In this document: positions 1 to 8,545 of the stretch, in pieces
How positions within the stretch are numbered: the first letter of the stretch is position 1
How the letters are laid out: each line of letters opens with the position of its first letter
DNA from: an uncultured Clostridia bacterium
Lineage (GTDB): Bacteria > Bacillota > Clostridia > Christensenellales > UBA1242
NCBI GenBank assembly: GCA_934746515.1
Contig: CAKVFH010000002.1
Location: forward strand, 99,954 to 163,953
Direction: 5' to 3'
Length of the DNA stretch: 64,000 bases
The notes under the pieces: model-generated
The model's input: the letters and a program-made list of their open reading frames with translations, nothing else
Told to the model about the DNA's origin: nothing
Database searches by the model: none
Program-made: the position numbers and the translations under genes

Positions 1-943
1 CACAAAATCTAAAGACGGCTTTGGTCCAGCTTGGTCAAACAGCTTGTTTGAAGATAACGCAGAGTTCGGTTTGGGCATGAGAAAATCAGTTAAATCAAAC
101 CGCAAGCACTTGACAGAAATCATCGAAAATGCCGTTAATAACAATGTTTATGACGCAAACTTCACAAACAAACTCAAAGCATGGCTCGCTCAAGATGTAA
201 AAGACAAAGCACTTGCATTGGATATTAAAAATGACATCATGAACCTATACAAAACTAACAAATCAAACGAAACAACAAAAGCAATCTATGGCTTGGTTGC
301 ATCGCTCTTTGAGACATCTGTTTGGATTATCGGCGGCGACGGCTGGGCTTATGATATTGGCTACGGCGGTCTCGACCATGTTCTTGCTAGTGGCGAAGAT
401 GTAAACATTTTGGTTCTTGATACTGAAGTTTACTCTAACACCGGCGGTCAAGCTTCAAAAGCAACTCCAATGGGTTCAGTTGCAAAATTTGCAGCAGCCG
501 GCAAACAAACTCAAAAGAAAAATTTGGGTGCTATGGCAATGCAATATCCAAGCGTTTATGTTGCTCAAGTTGCACTAGGTGCTAACCCACAAGCAACAAT
601 CACAGCATTTAAAGAAGCAAAGGAAAATAAAGGTCCTTCAATCATAATTTGCTACTGCCCTTGCATCAACCATGGAAGCGACATGAGCAACACTCAAGCA
701 CAAGAAAAACTTGCTGTTGAAACTGGCTACTGGCCAATTTATAGATATAACCCAGTAACCAATAAACTTGTTCTTGATGAAAAACTCCCAACACAAAAAC
801 AATATGAAGAGTTCACAAGCACACAGTCAAGATACTTCACACTCGCAAAAACCAGTGCTGAAGAATCAGCAAAACTTATTGGTGGTGCAAAACAACACGC
901 AGCCGAAGTTTTGAAAACTTTGAGCGAAGAAGCTAATAAATAA
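1..943 (+). CDS. nifJ: Pyruvate:ferredoxin (flavodoxin) oxidoreductase, C-terminal part
   Basis: Partial gene: the frame is open from the first base of the window, so the start lies upstream. The enzyme decarboxylates pyruvate to acetyl-CoA and CO2 and passes electrons to ferredoxin or flavodoxin in anaerobic metabolism. The visible part is the thiamine-diphosphate domain, with the Mg/TPP motif GGDGWAYDIGYGGLDH followed by LDTEVYSNTGGQ and the C-terminal segment CYCPCINHGSDM, all in the order known for single-chain PFORs. About 310 codons are visible of a protein that is usually near 1,170 residues. A hairpin terminator follows. Together with pflB in this window it indicates two routes for pyruvate. 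The family assignment is very secure. Confidence 0.97.
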   Translation, partial: TKSKDGFGPAWSNSLFEDNAEFGLGMRKSVKSNRKHLTEIIENAVNNNVYDANFTNKLKAWLAQDVKDKALALDIKNDIMNLYKTNKSNETTKAIYGLVASLFETSVWIIGGDGWAYDIGYGGLDHVLASGEDVNILVLDTEVYSNTGGQASKATPMGSVAKFAAAGKQTQKKNLGAMAMQYPSVYVAQVALGANPQATITAFKEAKENKGPSIIICYCPCINHGSDMSNTQAQEKLAVETGYWPIYRYNPVTNKLVLDEKLPTQKQYEEFTSTQSRYFTLAKTSAEESAKLIGGAKQHAAEVLKTLSEEANK

Positions 944-999
944 AAACAAATTCAAAACAAAATGTATCAATAAAAAATATTGAATATTCAATCAATAAA

Positions 1000-1031
1000 A
1001 AAACTAGGTCTAATTTGACCTAGTTTTTTTT
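1000..1031. terminator. Bidirectional intrinsic terminator
   Basis: Stem AACTAGGTC / GACCTAGTT with a short AT loop, A-run on the left and T-run on the right. It ends the PFOR transcript on the plus strand and the HD-hydrolase transcript on the minus strand. Confidence 0.85.
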
Positions 1032-1038
1032 TATTTTG

Positions 1039-2127
1039 TTATAATTCACTTTCAATTGTTTTTTGAAATGAATATGGCTTAAATTCAAAATTAAATCCCG
1101 TAAATTTTGAACGCTTTAAATTTTTATATTGCTCTACTTCTTCCTTACAAGAATTATCTATATCAGTTATTCTTGCAACTTTTTCGTCTAATCTAACAAG
1201 TGGAACTATATATCTTTTTTTACCTTTCACACTTATACAATATTTATCAGTTGCAGGTTTCTCTCCAGCATAAATATTAGTTGCACCAACAAATTGTATA
1301 AAGCTTTGTTTTAGATATTCATCTTCACAATTTAAAATTAAATTGCAAACATCATCTTCAGACATTTTATACAAATCATCAATACTAATAAAGCCCCTAA
1401 CATTCATACTTTTCACAATATCTGCAAAAAATTGCATAACCGTTCTATTCTCATCACTATCATAATGAGCAAAAATTGGAAGAATATTGTGCAAAAATTC
1501 TTTACCAATTTCTTTTGTATTAAACCCCAATTCGTCAATGCCTTCTTCATTTTTCAAAATGGAAATATCATTATAATACTTTGAAATTTCATCTAAATTC
1601 CAAGCACCATACGAAAATAATCCATTTGAAAGAGTATATTCAAATCTATCTGCACTTAATTGTGGGGTCTTGTTGTCAGCAATTGGGTATATGTGATAAT
1701 CACTTATTTCTTCTACTTTAATATTATCACGATTTAATAAGCTCATTATTTTTTTTGAATTTCTAATTATTTGTTCTGTTCTTTCTTCCGTTGATTCCTG
1801 ATTTTGGGAATCTCCATTCATAAAATCAATGCAGTGTTTAAATGATGGAGTTGCTATATCGTGAAAAAGACCTGCAATGGCTTGTTTTTTGTTATGTGTA
1901 AAATTCCAAATGATTAAGGCAACACCAACACTGTGATCTAATACTGAATTATATGAAAGATAATTATACAATTTTGAATAGTCCGTTCCACAAAGCATAC
2001 TAATTCCAGATAATCTGCTCATTTCTTCTGTATCAATGTAATCGAACAACCATTCAGGAAAAGTTGGTGATAAAATTTCAAAATACTTCTTCCTAAAATC
2101 ATCTAAATTTTTATAATATTCATTCAT
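1039..2127 (-). CDS. HD-superfamily phosphohydrolase-like protein
   Basis: A 362-residue soluble protein with an HD metal-dependent hydrolase signature. Histidine in DHSVGVAL (about residue 65), the HD pair in LFHDIATPSFKH (about residues 88-99) and a downstream aspartate in SADRFEYTLS fit the H...HD...D metal ligands of this superfamily, many of whose members cleave nucleotides or nucleic-acid phosphates. The spacing of motifs resembles dNTPase-like and deoxynucleotidase-like members, but substrate cannot be read from sequence. It stands alone between convergent terminators, with no operon partner. The superfamily call is firm; the role is unknown. Confidence 0.75.
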   Translation of the reverse strand: MNEYYKNLDDFRKKYFEILSPTFPEWLFDYIDTEEMSRLSGISMLCGTDYSKLYNYLSYNSVLDHSVGVALIIWNFTHNKKQAIAGLFHDIATPSFKHCIDFMNGDSQNQESTEERTEQIIRNSKKIMSLLNRDNIKVEEISDYHIYPIADNKTPQLSADRFEYTLSNGLFSYGAWNLDEISKYYNDISILKNEEGIDELGFNTKEIGKEFLHNILPIFAHYDSDENRTVMQFFADIVKSMNVRGFISIDDLYKMSEDDVCNLILNCEDEYLKQSFIQFVGATNIYAGEKPATDKYCISVKGKKRYIVPLVRLDEKVARITDIDNSCKEEVEQYKNLKRSKFTGFNFEFKPYSFQKTIESEL

Positions 2128-2207
2128 AAGTTTCTCCAGCTATCAAATAGTGTAATTAGTTTAAATGAAACGAACATCTATGTCATTGCATTTGTATATT
2201 ATCTCAT

Positions 2208-2840
2208 TTACTTCTTATTTGATTTTGAAGAAGAATTTGCGTCTCTTTTCTCTTCAATTTCATCTGAAATTGGTTCTTCGGCAAGTGTTTCGCTTTCAAG
2301 ATTTGTTTCTTCGGCAACTTCCATTCTTTCGTTTAAGTTTGAGTTTAAAAGTTCATCTTCAGCGTCTGCATCTTCAACTTCGTCTTCAATTTCTTTAGAT
2401 TTTGCTGATTTTTTTGATGTTTTTTGTGCTAATTTTTCTTCAGTTTTAGCACCGAAAATGCCATATTTTTCTTTTGCTTTCTCTTCTTTTTCCAAAAGGT
2501 TTTTGCCAAGTTTTTCAACCTGCATTTGATGAATACGCTCTTGACTTTCAAGCTTCATGTTTAAAATTTCAAGTTTTCTATCTTCTTGAGCTTTCCTTTT
2601 TATTGCATTGCGCTCCTTTTTAGATTTTGTTTTTGCTGCGCTATTTTCCACAAAAATATCATAAGAATTTTGCACTTGTGTTTTGAAAGTTTTAATCAAA
2701 AGACGAACAACAAAACATGTGAGCCAAACAAGAGCCACAACTGCAACGATAATACAAAATGCCATGCCGATAAATGTAAAAATGCTAGTAAGATCAACTC
2801 TTACACTTTTGTCAGCATTGTCGCATAAAAATTTTAACAT
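2208..2840 (-). CDS. Single-pass membrane protein with charged coiled coil
   Basis: About 210 residues. The ATG at 2840 is chosen because GGGGAAGG lies just upstream. A short N-terminus is followed by one long hydrophobic helix (IFTFIGMAFCIIVAVVALVW, about residues 18-45), then a Lys/Glu-rich predicted coiled coil and a strongly acidic low-complexity tail ending in a basic KSNKK. No family is recognised. Its architecture matches the gene at 7331-8311 (N-terminal helix, then acidic coiled coil), suggesting the two have similar scaffolding roles, which is inference. A possible promoter TTGACA-N17-TAACTT lies at 2874-2902. Confidence 0.6.
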   Translation of the reverse strand: MLKFLCDNADKSVRVDLTSIFTFIGMAFCIIVAVVALVWLTCFVVRLLIKTFKTQVQNSYDIFVENSAAKTKSKKERNAIKRKAQEDRKLEILNMKLESQERIHQMQVEKLGKNLLEKEEKAKEKYGIFGAKTEEKLAQKTSKKSAKSKEIEDEVEDADAEDELLNSNLNERMEVAEETNLESETLAEEPISDEIEEKRDANSSSKSNKK

Positions 2841-2937
2841 ATAACCTTCCCCTTTATTCAAGATACTAGCACAAAGTTAGCACAATATAATGAATTTGTC
2901 AAATAAAGTGCCTATTTACCAAAAAATTAGCAAAAGA

Positions 2938-2972
2938 AAAACTCCAAACAATTTCATTTCTTCTGGAGTTTT
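2938..2972 (-). terminator. Intrinsic terminator of the 5008-2971 operon
   Basis: Stem AAAACTCCA / TGGAGTTTT with a 17-base loop immediately after the last gene of the operon; T-rich tail on the minus strand. Confidence 0.75.
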
Positions 2973-3495
2973 ATTTCAAACGATTCTCTAAATTTTTAAT
3001 AACATTATCTTTGATTTCACTATAAGTCAAGTTGTCGATATCCAAAACCATATCTGCAAGGTTGTCGCTTATAAATTGTTCAACCAAAACAAGTTCATCA
3101 ATTGGAAGTGTGAAATATTCCTTTTCTTCTGGCGACTTGAATGCGATATGCTCTCTTTCGGCAAACTCGCGTTTAAAATCATTTTTTAAAAACATAATAA
3201 CATTGTTTTCTTTAAGTTGCTCAAACAAGTCAGCATTTTTGCTGATAATTTTTGTGTCAACAACAAACACAACACCAGAAAAATCTAGCTCATTTTTTAG
3301 AATTCCACGCATTTCTTTATCTGCATAGTCTTCGCCGTTAATTTTTAGCACATCAGTTAAAGTGTAAGGCGCATTGTCAAATGCAAACATATCATACATA
3401 TCAAAAAATCGCATATCAAACCTTTCAGCCAAAATACATGCAATTCGTCTTGACAGTGCATAATCGTAACAAATGACAATTATATTTTTTCTCAT
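2971..3495 (-). CDS. Shikimate-kinase-like protein lacking a P-loop
   Basis: A 174-residue protein. The pattern IIVICYDYALSRRIACILAE, an Asp-rich helix (FFDMYDMFAFD) and the later strand GVVFVVDTKI followed by VIMFLKNDF follow the order of secondary structure in shikimate/gluconate kinase-type P-loop kinases, but the GxxGxGK[ST] loop is absent, so ATP binding in the usual way is unlikely. The start is the ATG at 3495, which overlaps the stop of the upstream gene as ATGA and has GGGAGAAG before it. It is the last gene of a three-gene operon of unknown function. The fold resemblance is inference and should be treated as tentative. Confidence 0.5.
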   Translation of the reverse strand: MRKNIIVICYDYALSRRIACILAERFDMRFFDMYDMFAFDNAPYTLTDVLKINGEDYADKEMRGILKNELDFSGVVFVVDTKIISKNADLFEQLKENNVIMFLKNDFKREFAEREHIAFKSPEEKEYFTLPIDELVLVEQFISDNLADMVLDIDNLTYSEIKDNVIKNLENRLK

Positions 3496-3827
3496 CAATC
3501 TTCTCCCAATTCAATTTTTGACAAAACCACACCGACTGCCGCGTCAAAATTATTGTCTGCAAGATTATCACAAAGCTCGCGAACTTCGCTGTCAAAAGCA
3601 ATATCTTCTTCTGAAAGCTTTATAATTTCCTTTTCACCAACAATTTTATCTTCCGCCTTTTTCGGAACATAAATTTCATCACCAAAAACTTTGCGAAGTG
3701 CAACTTCAGCTTCAAGCACAGACAATGGAACCTTATGTTTTTTCAAATCATCAACAGAAACATTTGTCTTGCTGATTTCTTCTGAAAATTCCTTTTTAAA
3801 TTTTTTCAATTGGTCATCTTTTTCCAT
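3495..3827 (-). CDS. Hypothetical acidic protein
   Basis: A 110-residue soluble, mostly helical protein rich in Lys, Glu and Asp, with no recognisable family. It sits between the two other genes of the operon, two bases after the upstream stop and overlapping the downstream start by an ATGA junction, so translation of the three is probably coupled. The middle segment (SVLEAEVALRKVFGDEIYVP) is the only part that is not highly charged. No signal peptide or membrane segment. Function unknown. Confidence 0.55.
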   Translation of the reverse strand: MEKDDQLKKFKKEFSEEISKTNVSVDDLKKHKVPLSVLEAEVALRKVFGDEIYVPKKAEDKIVGEKEIIKLSEEDIAFDSEVRELCDNLADNNFDAAVGVVLSKIELGED

Positions 3828-3829
3828 AA

Positions 3830-5008
3830 CTAATCTTCCATATCATCATTTTTCTTAAGTGAGAGTGCAAGTTCAAGCTCTCTTTCAAGTTCATCTTTTG
3901 CTTTGTCTTGTTCAAACTTGTCATCGGAAAGTTGTTTTTCATCATCAGCTCTGTCTTGAGCTTCTTGAATGTCAGAATTTTGTTCCATTTCTTCTTCATC
4001 ATCTTCAAGCATAAGCGCTAATAACTCTTCCCTGCTCATTGCATTTTGTTTTTGAGTTTCTTTTTCTTGTTCTTTTCTAACTTCTTCACTTTCTTCAACT
4101 TCAGTTTTAATGGTGTCACCAGCCAAACCATTTGCAAGCACCGCAACACGCTTTGAGCTTGGCAAAAATTCAGATGCTTCATTACAATGCAAATTCTTGT
4201 CGATTTCGTCTGAAAGTTCAGGAGCGTTTTTCTTGATACATTGTTTTACGGAAACATTAAAATTATTTTTAAGTTCTTTCGCAAACTCTGAAATATTCCT
4301 TATTCTTCCACAGTTTTTTAGCAAGTCACCAAGCTCTTCATTTGATTTCGCAATTGATTGAGTTTTTATTTTTGACGCCACAAACAACACACATTCTTTT
4401 AAAAAATTATTTTTTATGCTGTTCACCATAAAATATTCGTCAGGAATAGTCGCAACTGAATATGGAAATGCCAAAACAATCTCATGGATAAAATCCGCAT
4501 CACAGTTTTTCAAAACTTCGCCATTCCACTCTATTGAAAGGTCAAGTTTATCACCAGAAAATGCTAAAAGTTCGCCATTAAATAATTTATAAGTCACACC
4601 GCCAGCGCTCGCTGGATTTAAGTTTAATGTTTTTTCAGAAACATTTTTCGATTCACTCGCAAGCGCAGACGCAAAAACCTTTTTGTCTACCGCTTCATTA
4701 TAGATGCCCATTTGTTCAAGTTTAGCACTAATATATTCTATGCGTTTGTTGTTTCTTTGAACAATATCTTCAATTCTGTCTTGCACTGCAAGTTTTTTTA
4801 TGAGTTCATCTTGCACTTTTTTCATCTTGCAAGAAAGTTCACCTACTTCTGCATAAGTTTCAGAATTAAGCAGTTGCGATTTAATTTTTTCATACTCATT
4901 AAGCTCAAGTCCGCAGTTTAAATTTATTGCATTCAAAACAGAGTCAAGCCCGTTTTGGGCAGACTTTGCTAACGCTTTATACAAAATATAATCGCTATCT
5001 TGAATCAT
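3830..5008 (-). CDS. Hypothetical protein with acidic C-terminal tail
   Basis: First gene of a three-gene operon, about 392 residues. The start at 5008 is preferred to an upstream GTG because AGGTG is correctly spaced. Residues 1-110 look like helical coiled coil, residues 130-290 like a globular domain (IVLAFPYSVATIPDEYFMVN is a typical core segment), and the last 100 residues are extremely acidic with Gln and Glu runs. No membrane helices or known catalytic motif. I do not recognise the family. The acidic tail resembles those of the two membrane coiled-coil proteins nearby. Confidence 0.55.
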   Translation of the reverse strand: MIQDSDYILYKALAKSAQNGLDSVLNAINLNCGLELNEYEKIKSQLLNSETYAEVGELSCKMKKVQDELIKKLAVQDRIEDIVQRNNKRIEYISAKLEQMGIYNEAVDKKVFASALASESKNVSEKTLNLNPASAGGVTYKLFNGELLAFSGDKLDLSIEWNGEVLKNCDADFIHEIVLAFPYSVATIPDEYFMVNSIKNNFLKECVLFVASKIKTQSIAKSNEELGDLLKNCGRIRNISEFAKELKNNFNVSVKQCIKKNAPELSDEIDKNLHCNEASEFLPSSKRVAVLANGLAGDTIKTEVEESEEVRKEQEKETQKQNAMSREELLALMLEDDEEEMEQNSDIQEAQDRADDEKQLSDDKFEQDKAKDELERELELALSLKKNDDMED

Positions 5009-5059
5009 ATTATTCACCTAATTTTATAATACTTTTATTTTTTAGCTCTGTCAATGAAA

Positions 5060-6361
5060 TTACCTTCTTGATTGTTTTGGCTTTTTGACCCTTATGGAAA
5101 GAATAACAAAAATCAACGAGAAAGTTATAATAACACAAAGCAGTCTAAACGAAATTTTGAGTTTCGTTTGTGCATTTTCAGATTCAAGCGCATAAACCAA
5201 AACGCCATCAACACTTGAAAACTCAATATTCCCATTCTTGTCTGTTCGAAGAAGATAATCATCAGCAAGGCTTGAAACTTTTGCAACTCTCTCAAGGGTT
5301 TCTGGCGCAGGGTGTCCGTAGGTGTTTTTCGCACCTGCCGAAACAATAACAAACTTTGGAAGCACAATATTCAAAAGTTCTGTGCTTGTGCTGTATTTGC
5401 TGCCGTGGTGACCCAAAAGCAACACATCAACTTTTGCAAGTTCTGTTTTCTCATCATCGGTCAAACTATTGATGAAAGCCATTTCAGAGTAGCCGATGCT
5501 GCCATTGGATTCGGTGTATCTTGAATCACCCATGAATAAATATTTATCATCGAAACAAGTCACAGTAAAGATTGCGGAATTGTCATTTGATGTTGAGCTT
5601 GACGAACCAAAACCATCGGTCGCAAAGCCGAGAGTCTTTGTTGACCATGCAGAAAAATCCATGTCAATATTTCGTTTCAGTGGAGCAAAAAACTCAATTT
5701 CATAATTATCGCCACCAATTTTCAAGCCATCATAAAACACCGTGATTGTGCTTTCAACTTCCGAGCCGCCTTCGGTGTAGGTTTCTGTATAAATATTTTT
5801 TATAAATCTTCTGTAAACAGAACTGGTAATTTTGCAGACCTTGCTTCTTCCACTTGATTGAACTTGCAATTCATTGTAAGCACCTGCAAGATCTTCATAC
5901 TCATAAACCGCAGAACTTGCATCGCTGGTTGAAAGCGAAATTTGAAAAGGTCTTAAAATATTTTTTATTTCAAAATTTTCAAGCACATAATTAAGCCCAC
6001 CTATATGATCGGAGTCAGCATGTGTCGCAATCATATAGTCTATTGTTGTTACATTGTGGTTTGTTAAAAATTCGCCAACGGTTTCGCCGTATTCAACATC
6101 TCCGCCGTCGATTAGCATATTCTTTCCGTCAGGAAGCTGAATATAGCTCGACGCACCCTGCCCAACATCTATATAAGAAACATAGTATGGCTCGTTTTCA
6201 ATTCGATCAAACCCTGATTGGTGACTGTCCAGTGTGGTTTTGTAGCCAACCAAAACTTCAAGTTTGTCAGCAAAAACAAGTGCAACTGCAAGCACGCACA
6301 ACAATAAAAGTGAAACAATAATTTTCCATTTTGTTATATAAATCTTTTTATTCTTTTTCAT
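5060..6361 (-). CDS. ComEC-like metallo-beta-lactamase-fold hydrolase, membrane anchored
   Basis: A 433-residue protein with an N-terminal membrane helix (about residues 13-32), an extracytoplasmic metallo-beta-lactamase domain and a C-terminal helix (about residues 400-425). The metal motif is ATHADSDHIGG (HxDxDH), preceded by YIDVGQGASSYIQLP and followed by GHHGSKYSTS and SAGAKNTYGHPAP. These are hallmarks of the ComEC/Rec2 beta-lactamase domain thought to degrade one DNA strand during uptake. Here it lacks the ComEC channel, as in standalone ComEC-like hydrolases. The ATG at 6361 is chosen over an upstream TTG; it overlaps the end of the patatin gene by 14 bases, so the two are probably co-translated. 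The exact substrate is unknown. Confidence 0.8.
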   Translation of the reverse strand: MKKNKKIYITKWKIIVSLLLLCVLAVALVFADKLEVLVGYKTTLDSHQSGFDRIENEPYYVSYIDVGQGASSYIQLPDGKNMLIDGGDVEYGETVGEFLTNHNVTTIDYMIATHADSDHIGGLNYVLENFEIKNILRPFQISLSTSDASSAVYEYEDLAGAYNELQVQSSGRSKVCKITSSVYRRFIKNIYTETYTEGGSEVESTITVFYDGLKIGGDNYEIEFFAPLKRNIDMDFSAWSTKTLGFATDGFGSSSSTSNDNSAIFTVTCFDDKYLFMGDSRYTESNGSIGYSEMAFINSLTDDEKTELAKVDVLLLGHHGSKYSTSTELLNIVLPKFVIVSAGAKNTYGHPAPETLERVAKVSSLADDYLLRTDKNGNIEFSSVDGVLVYALESENAQTKLKISFRLLCVIITFSLIFVILSIRVKKPKQSRR

Positions 6362-7220
6362 CTTTCGCAAAATACTTTCCTATTTTCTTTGGATTTAAAC
6401 TTAACATTTTTATAATTTTTTCTTTGTTTGCCATGACTGTGTCGTAGCCAATCTGAATCATTTCATCAATGCTGTCAAGCTTTAGTGGTGAAAATGTTTC
6501 AAGCGATGGCTCAAAAATCAGGTCTGCCATTTCAAGCGTTTTGTCAATTTTTGATTGCATCATAATACCGATTGTTGACGAAAGCACACTGATTGTTGAA
6601 AGTGAGTTTGTGCCGGTTCCACGCAAATGGTTTACATCAATGGCAAACACAACATTTGCACCCATTTTTTTAACAACATCGACAGGCACATTATTTCTTA
6701 GTCCCCCGTCAACCAAATGCATACCTTCATGAACAACTGGTGTAAAAACTCCAGGGACGGCGCAACTTCCAGACACAACTTTTGCAACATTGCCGTAATC
6801 AAAATCAGCTTCTTTGCCAGTTTTTAGGTCTGTGCAAACAACTGTCAGCGGAATTTTCATTTCAGAAAACACCATAATGTCGCCATAAACACGATTGAGA
6901 AGTTCTTCAAGTCTTTCAGTTTTTGCAGGCTTGATAAATGGAATTGATCCTTTTGTAACTTCCTTTTTCTTGATGTTTTTTACAATTTCAATCATCTCGT
7001 CAGGAGTTTTGCCAAGCGCATAAAGTGAAGCAATAATGCTTCCAACACTCGTGCCTGCAACATAATCAAATTTAACTCCCAATTCTTCGAAAGCTTTGAG
7101 CGCTCCAATATGCCCAACACCCCTGCAACCACCGCCACCGAGCGCGAGCCCAAGCTTGGTTTTTCTGCAAACATTAACTTTTGATTTATCGCGTTTTTTA
7201 AAAAAATTAAACATAGCCAT
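6348..7220 (-). CDS. Patatin-like phospholipase (RssA type)
   Basis: A 290-residue serine lipase of the patatin family. The oxyanion loop LALGGGGCRGVGHIGALKA, the nucleophile elbow GTSVG (Ser about residue 62) and the catalytic Asp in DGGLRNNVP are all present in the usual order, so it should be active on acyl esters, probably membrane lipids. No signal peptide is present, as in the bacterial cytoplasmic YlbK/RssA group. It is the first gene of a two-gene unit whose second gene, a ComEC-like hydrolase, starts 14 bases before this stop codon. Substrate is unknown. Confidence 0.88.
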   Translation of the reverse strand: MAMFNFFKKRDKSKVNVCRKTKLGLALGGGGCRGVGHIGALKAFEELGVKFDYVAGTSVGSIIASLYALGKTPDEMIEIVKNIKKKEVTKGSIPFIKPAKTERLEELLNRVYGDIMVFSEMKIPLTVVCTDLKTGKEADFDYGNVAKVVSGSCAVPGVFTPVVHEGMHLVDGGLRNNVPVDVVKKMGANVVFAIDVNHLRGTGTNSLSTISVLSSTIGIMMQSKIDKTLEMADLIFEPSLETFSPLKLDSIDEMIQIGYDTVMANKEKIIKMLSLNPKKIGKYFAKDEKE

Positions 7221-7275
7221 CTCTTTATATTAGTTTATATTATTACTATAGCATTTATAAGAAATTTTGTAAAAG

Positions 7276-7304
7276 AAAAATCTCAAGATTGCTCTTGAGA
7301 TTTT
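7276..7304. terminator. Bidirectional intrinsic terminator
   Basis: Stem AAAATCTCAAG / CTTGAGATTTT, loop of about five bases, with T-runs on both sides. On the minus strand it ends the 7331-8311 transcript. Confidence 0.85.
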
Positions 7305-7330
7305 CAATTTAATTTTTATTTTGCTTTAAG

Positions 7331-8311
7331 TTAGGCAGCTGTTCCTTCAGTTTTAGCAATAAGTTTTTCAAGTTCAGCAATTTCTTCATTGTATCTTGCT
7401 TTTTCTTGAATCAAGAATTTTGCCATTTTAACATCATGATCATTCTTTTCTTTGTTGCTATCCAAGAATTCTTCAGCATCTTGAATGCTTGCTTTGAGTT
7501 CTGCAATGTGGCTTGTGAGTTCTTCTTGTTTAACCTTTTTATCTTCGTCAACATTTTTAATATCTGTTACACTATACATAACAAGGTTAAGGTTTGTAAG
7601 TTCACTTGCTCTTCTGTCAAGCATTTTTTGGTTTCTAGCCTTTCTTCTCTTTGTTCTTTCATAATTCAAGATTGATTTTTCAACTTTGATTAAATCTTTG
7701 TTGATTTTATCTCTGTTTTCAATAACCTTTTCAAGTCTTGCTTTGTAGTCAAGAAGGTTTGCTGGAGAAATTGGTTCTTCTGGCATATCGTTAACAACAA
7801 CAGTTTCTTCATTTTCTTGAGTTTCAACTTGAGTGTCTTGAACTTCTTCTGCTTTGTCTTGAATTTCTTCAGTTGTTTCTGCTACTTCTTCTTGAGATTC
7901 AGTTTCTTGTGATTCTTCAACTTCTTCTACTTCTTTAGTTTCTTCAGCTTCAGAATTTTGAACTTCAGTTTCTTCTTGTTTTTCTTCTTCAACATTTTGT
8001 GTTTCAGATTCTTCTTGTTTTTCTTCTTCAACTGGTTCTTCTTTATCTTCAGCTGTTTCAACTGGTTTTTCTTCAACACCTGCTTGTTCTTCTAGTTTTG
8101 CAAGCATGCTGTCAACTGACTCTTCTTTTGGTTCTTCTTTATTTTCTTCTTGAACATAGTTTTCTGAAGAGAAAATACTTTTAACTTCAGCTTCTTCTTT
8201 ATTTTCTTCATGTCTAACCGAAATTTCAACAATAAACATAATCATAAACACGATTGATGCAATTGTGAAAGCGCCTACAATAGAAAGCAATACAATTTGT
8301 AATGTTGTCAT
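7331..8311 (-). CDS. Membrane-anchored Glu-rich coiled-coil protein
   Basis: A 326-residue protein. One N-terminal membrane helix (about residues 5-30) is followed by about 150 residues of Glu/Val/Gln-rich low complexity with repeated EEKQEE and ETQ motifs, then a predicted coiled coil from about residue 180 (LLDYKARLEKVIENRDKIN onward) ending in AKTEGTAA. The start has GGGGGAAGT upstream. No family is recognised. The arrangement suggests a surface or cytoplasmic spacer joined to a coiled-coil interaction domain. It has its own promoter and terminator, so it is monocistronic. Compare the similar gene at 2208-2840. Confidence 0.6.
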   Translation of the reverse strand: MTTLQIVLLSIVGAFTIASIVFMIMFIVEISVRHEENKEEAEVKSIFSSENYVQEENKEEPKEESVDSMLAKLEEQAGVEEKPVETAEDKEEPVEEEKQEESETQNVEEEKQEETEVQNSEAEETKEVEEVEESQETESQEEVAETTEEIQDKAEEVQDTQVETQENEETVVVNDMPEEPISPANLLDYKARLEKVIENRDKINKDLIKVEKSILNYERTKRRKARNQKMLDRRASELTNLNLVMYSVTDIKNVDEDKKVKQEELTSHIAELKASIQDAEEFLDSNKEKNDHDVKMAKFLIQEKARYNEEIAELEKLIAKTEGTAA

Positions 8312-8417
8312 AATGACTTCCCCCTGTGATTAAAAATTTCAAGTTAAAAATGTAAATTTTTGCTGATTTTTTACAATTTTCATACATTTTTAACCTGTAT
8401 TTTTTATTTCTGCAGTT

Positions 8418-8446
8418 ATTTTAACATAATAGTATCAATTTGTCAA
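8418..8446 (-). promoter_or_regulatory. Promoter of the 7331-8311 gene
   Basis: On the minus strand, TTGACA (8441-8446), 17-base spacer, TAAAAT (8418-8423). It leaves a leader of about 100 bases before the start codon. Confidence 0.7.
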
Positions 8447-8466
8447 TACCCATTTTAAAAAAAATT

Positions 8467-8530
8467 AAAAAGACTGCCGCAAAACCTGAAATAATCAAAC
8501 ATCAAACAGCTTTTGTAACAGTCTTTTTTA
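8467..8530 (-). terminator. Intrinsic terminator after the phosphoesterase gene
   Basis: Outer stem AAAAAGACTG / CAGTCTTTTT enclosing a long loop with minor internal pairing, directly downstream of the 8546-9130 gene on the minus strand. Confidence 0.7.
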
Positions 8531-8545
8531 TTTATTCTTTAGTTT

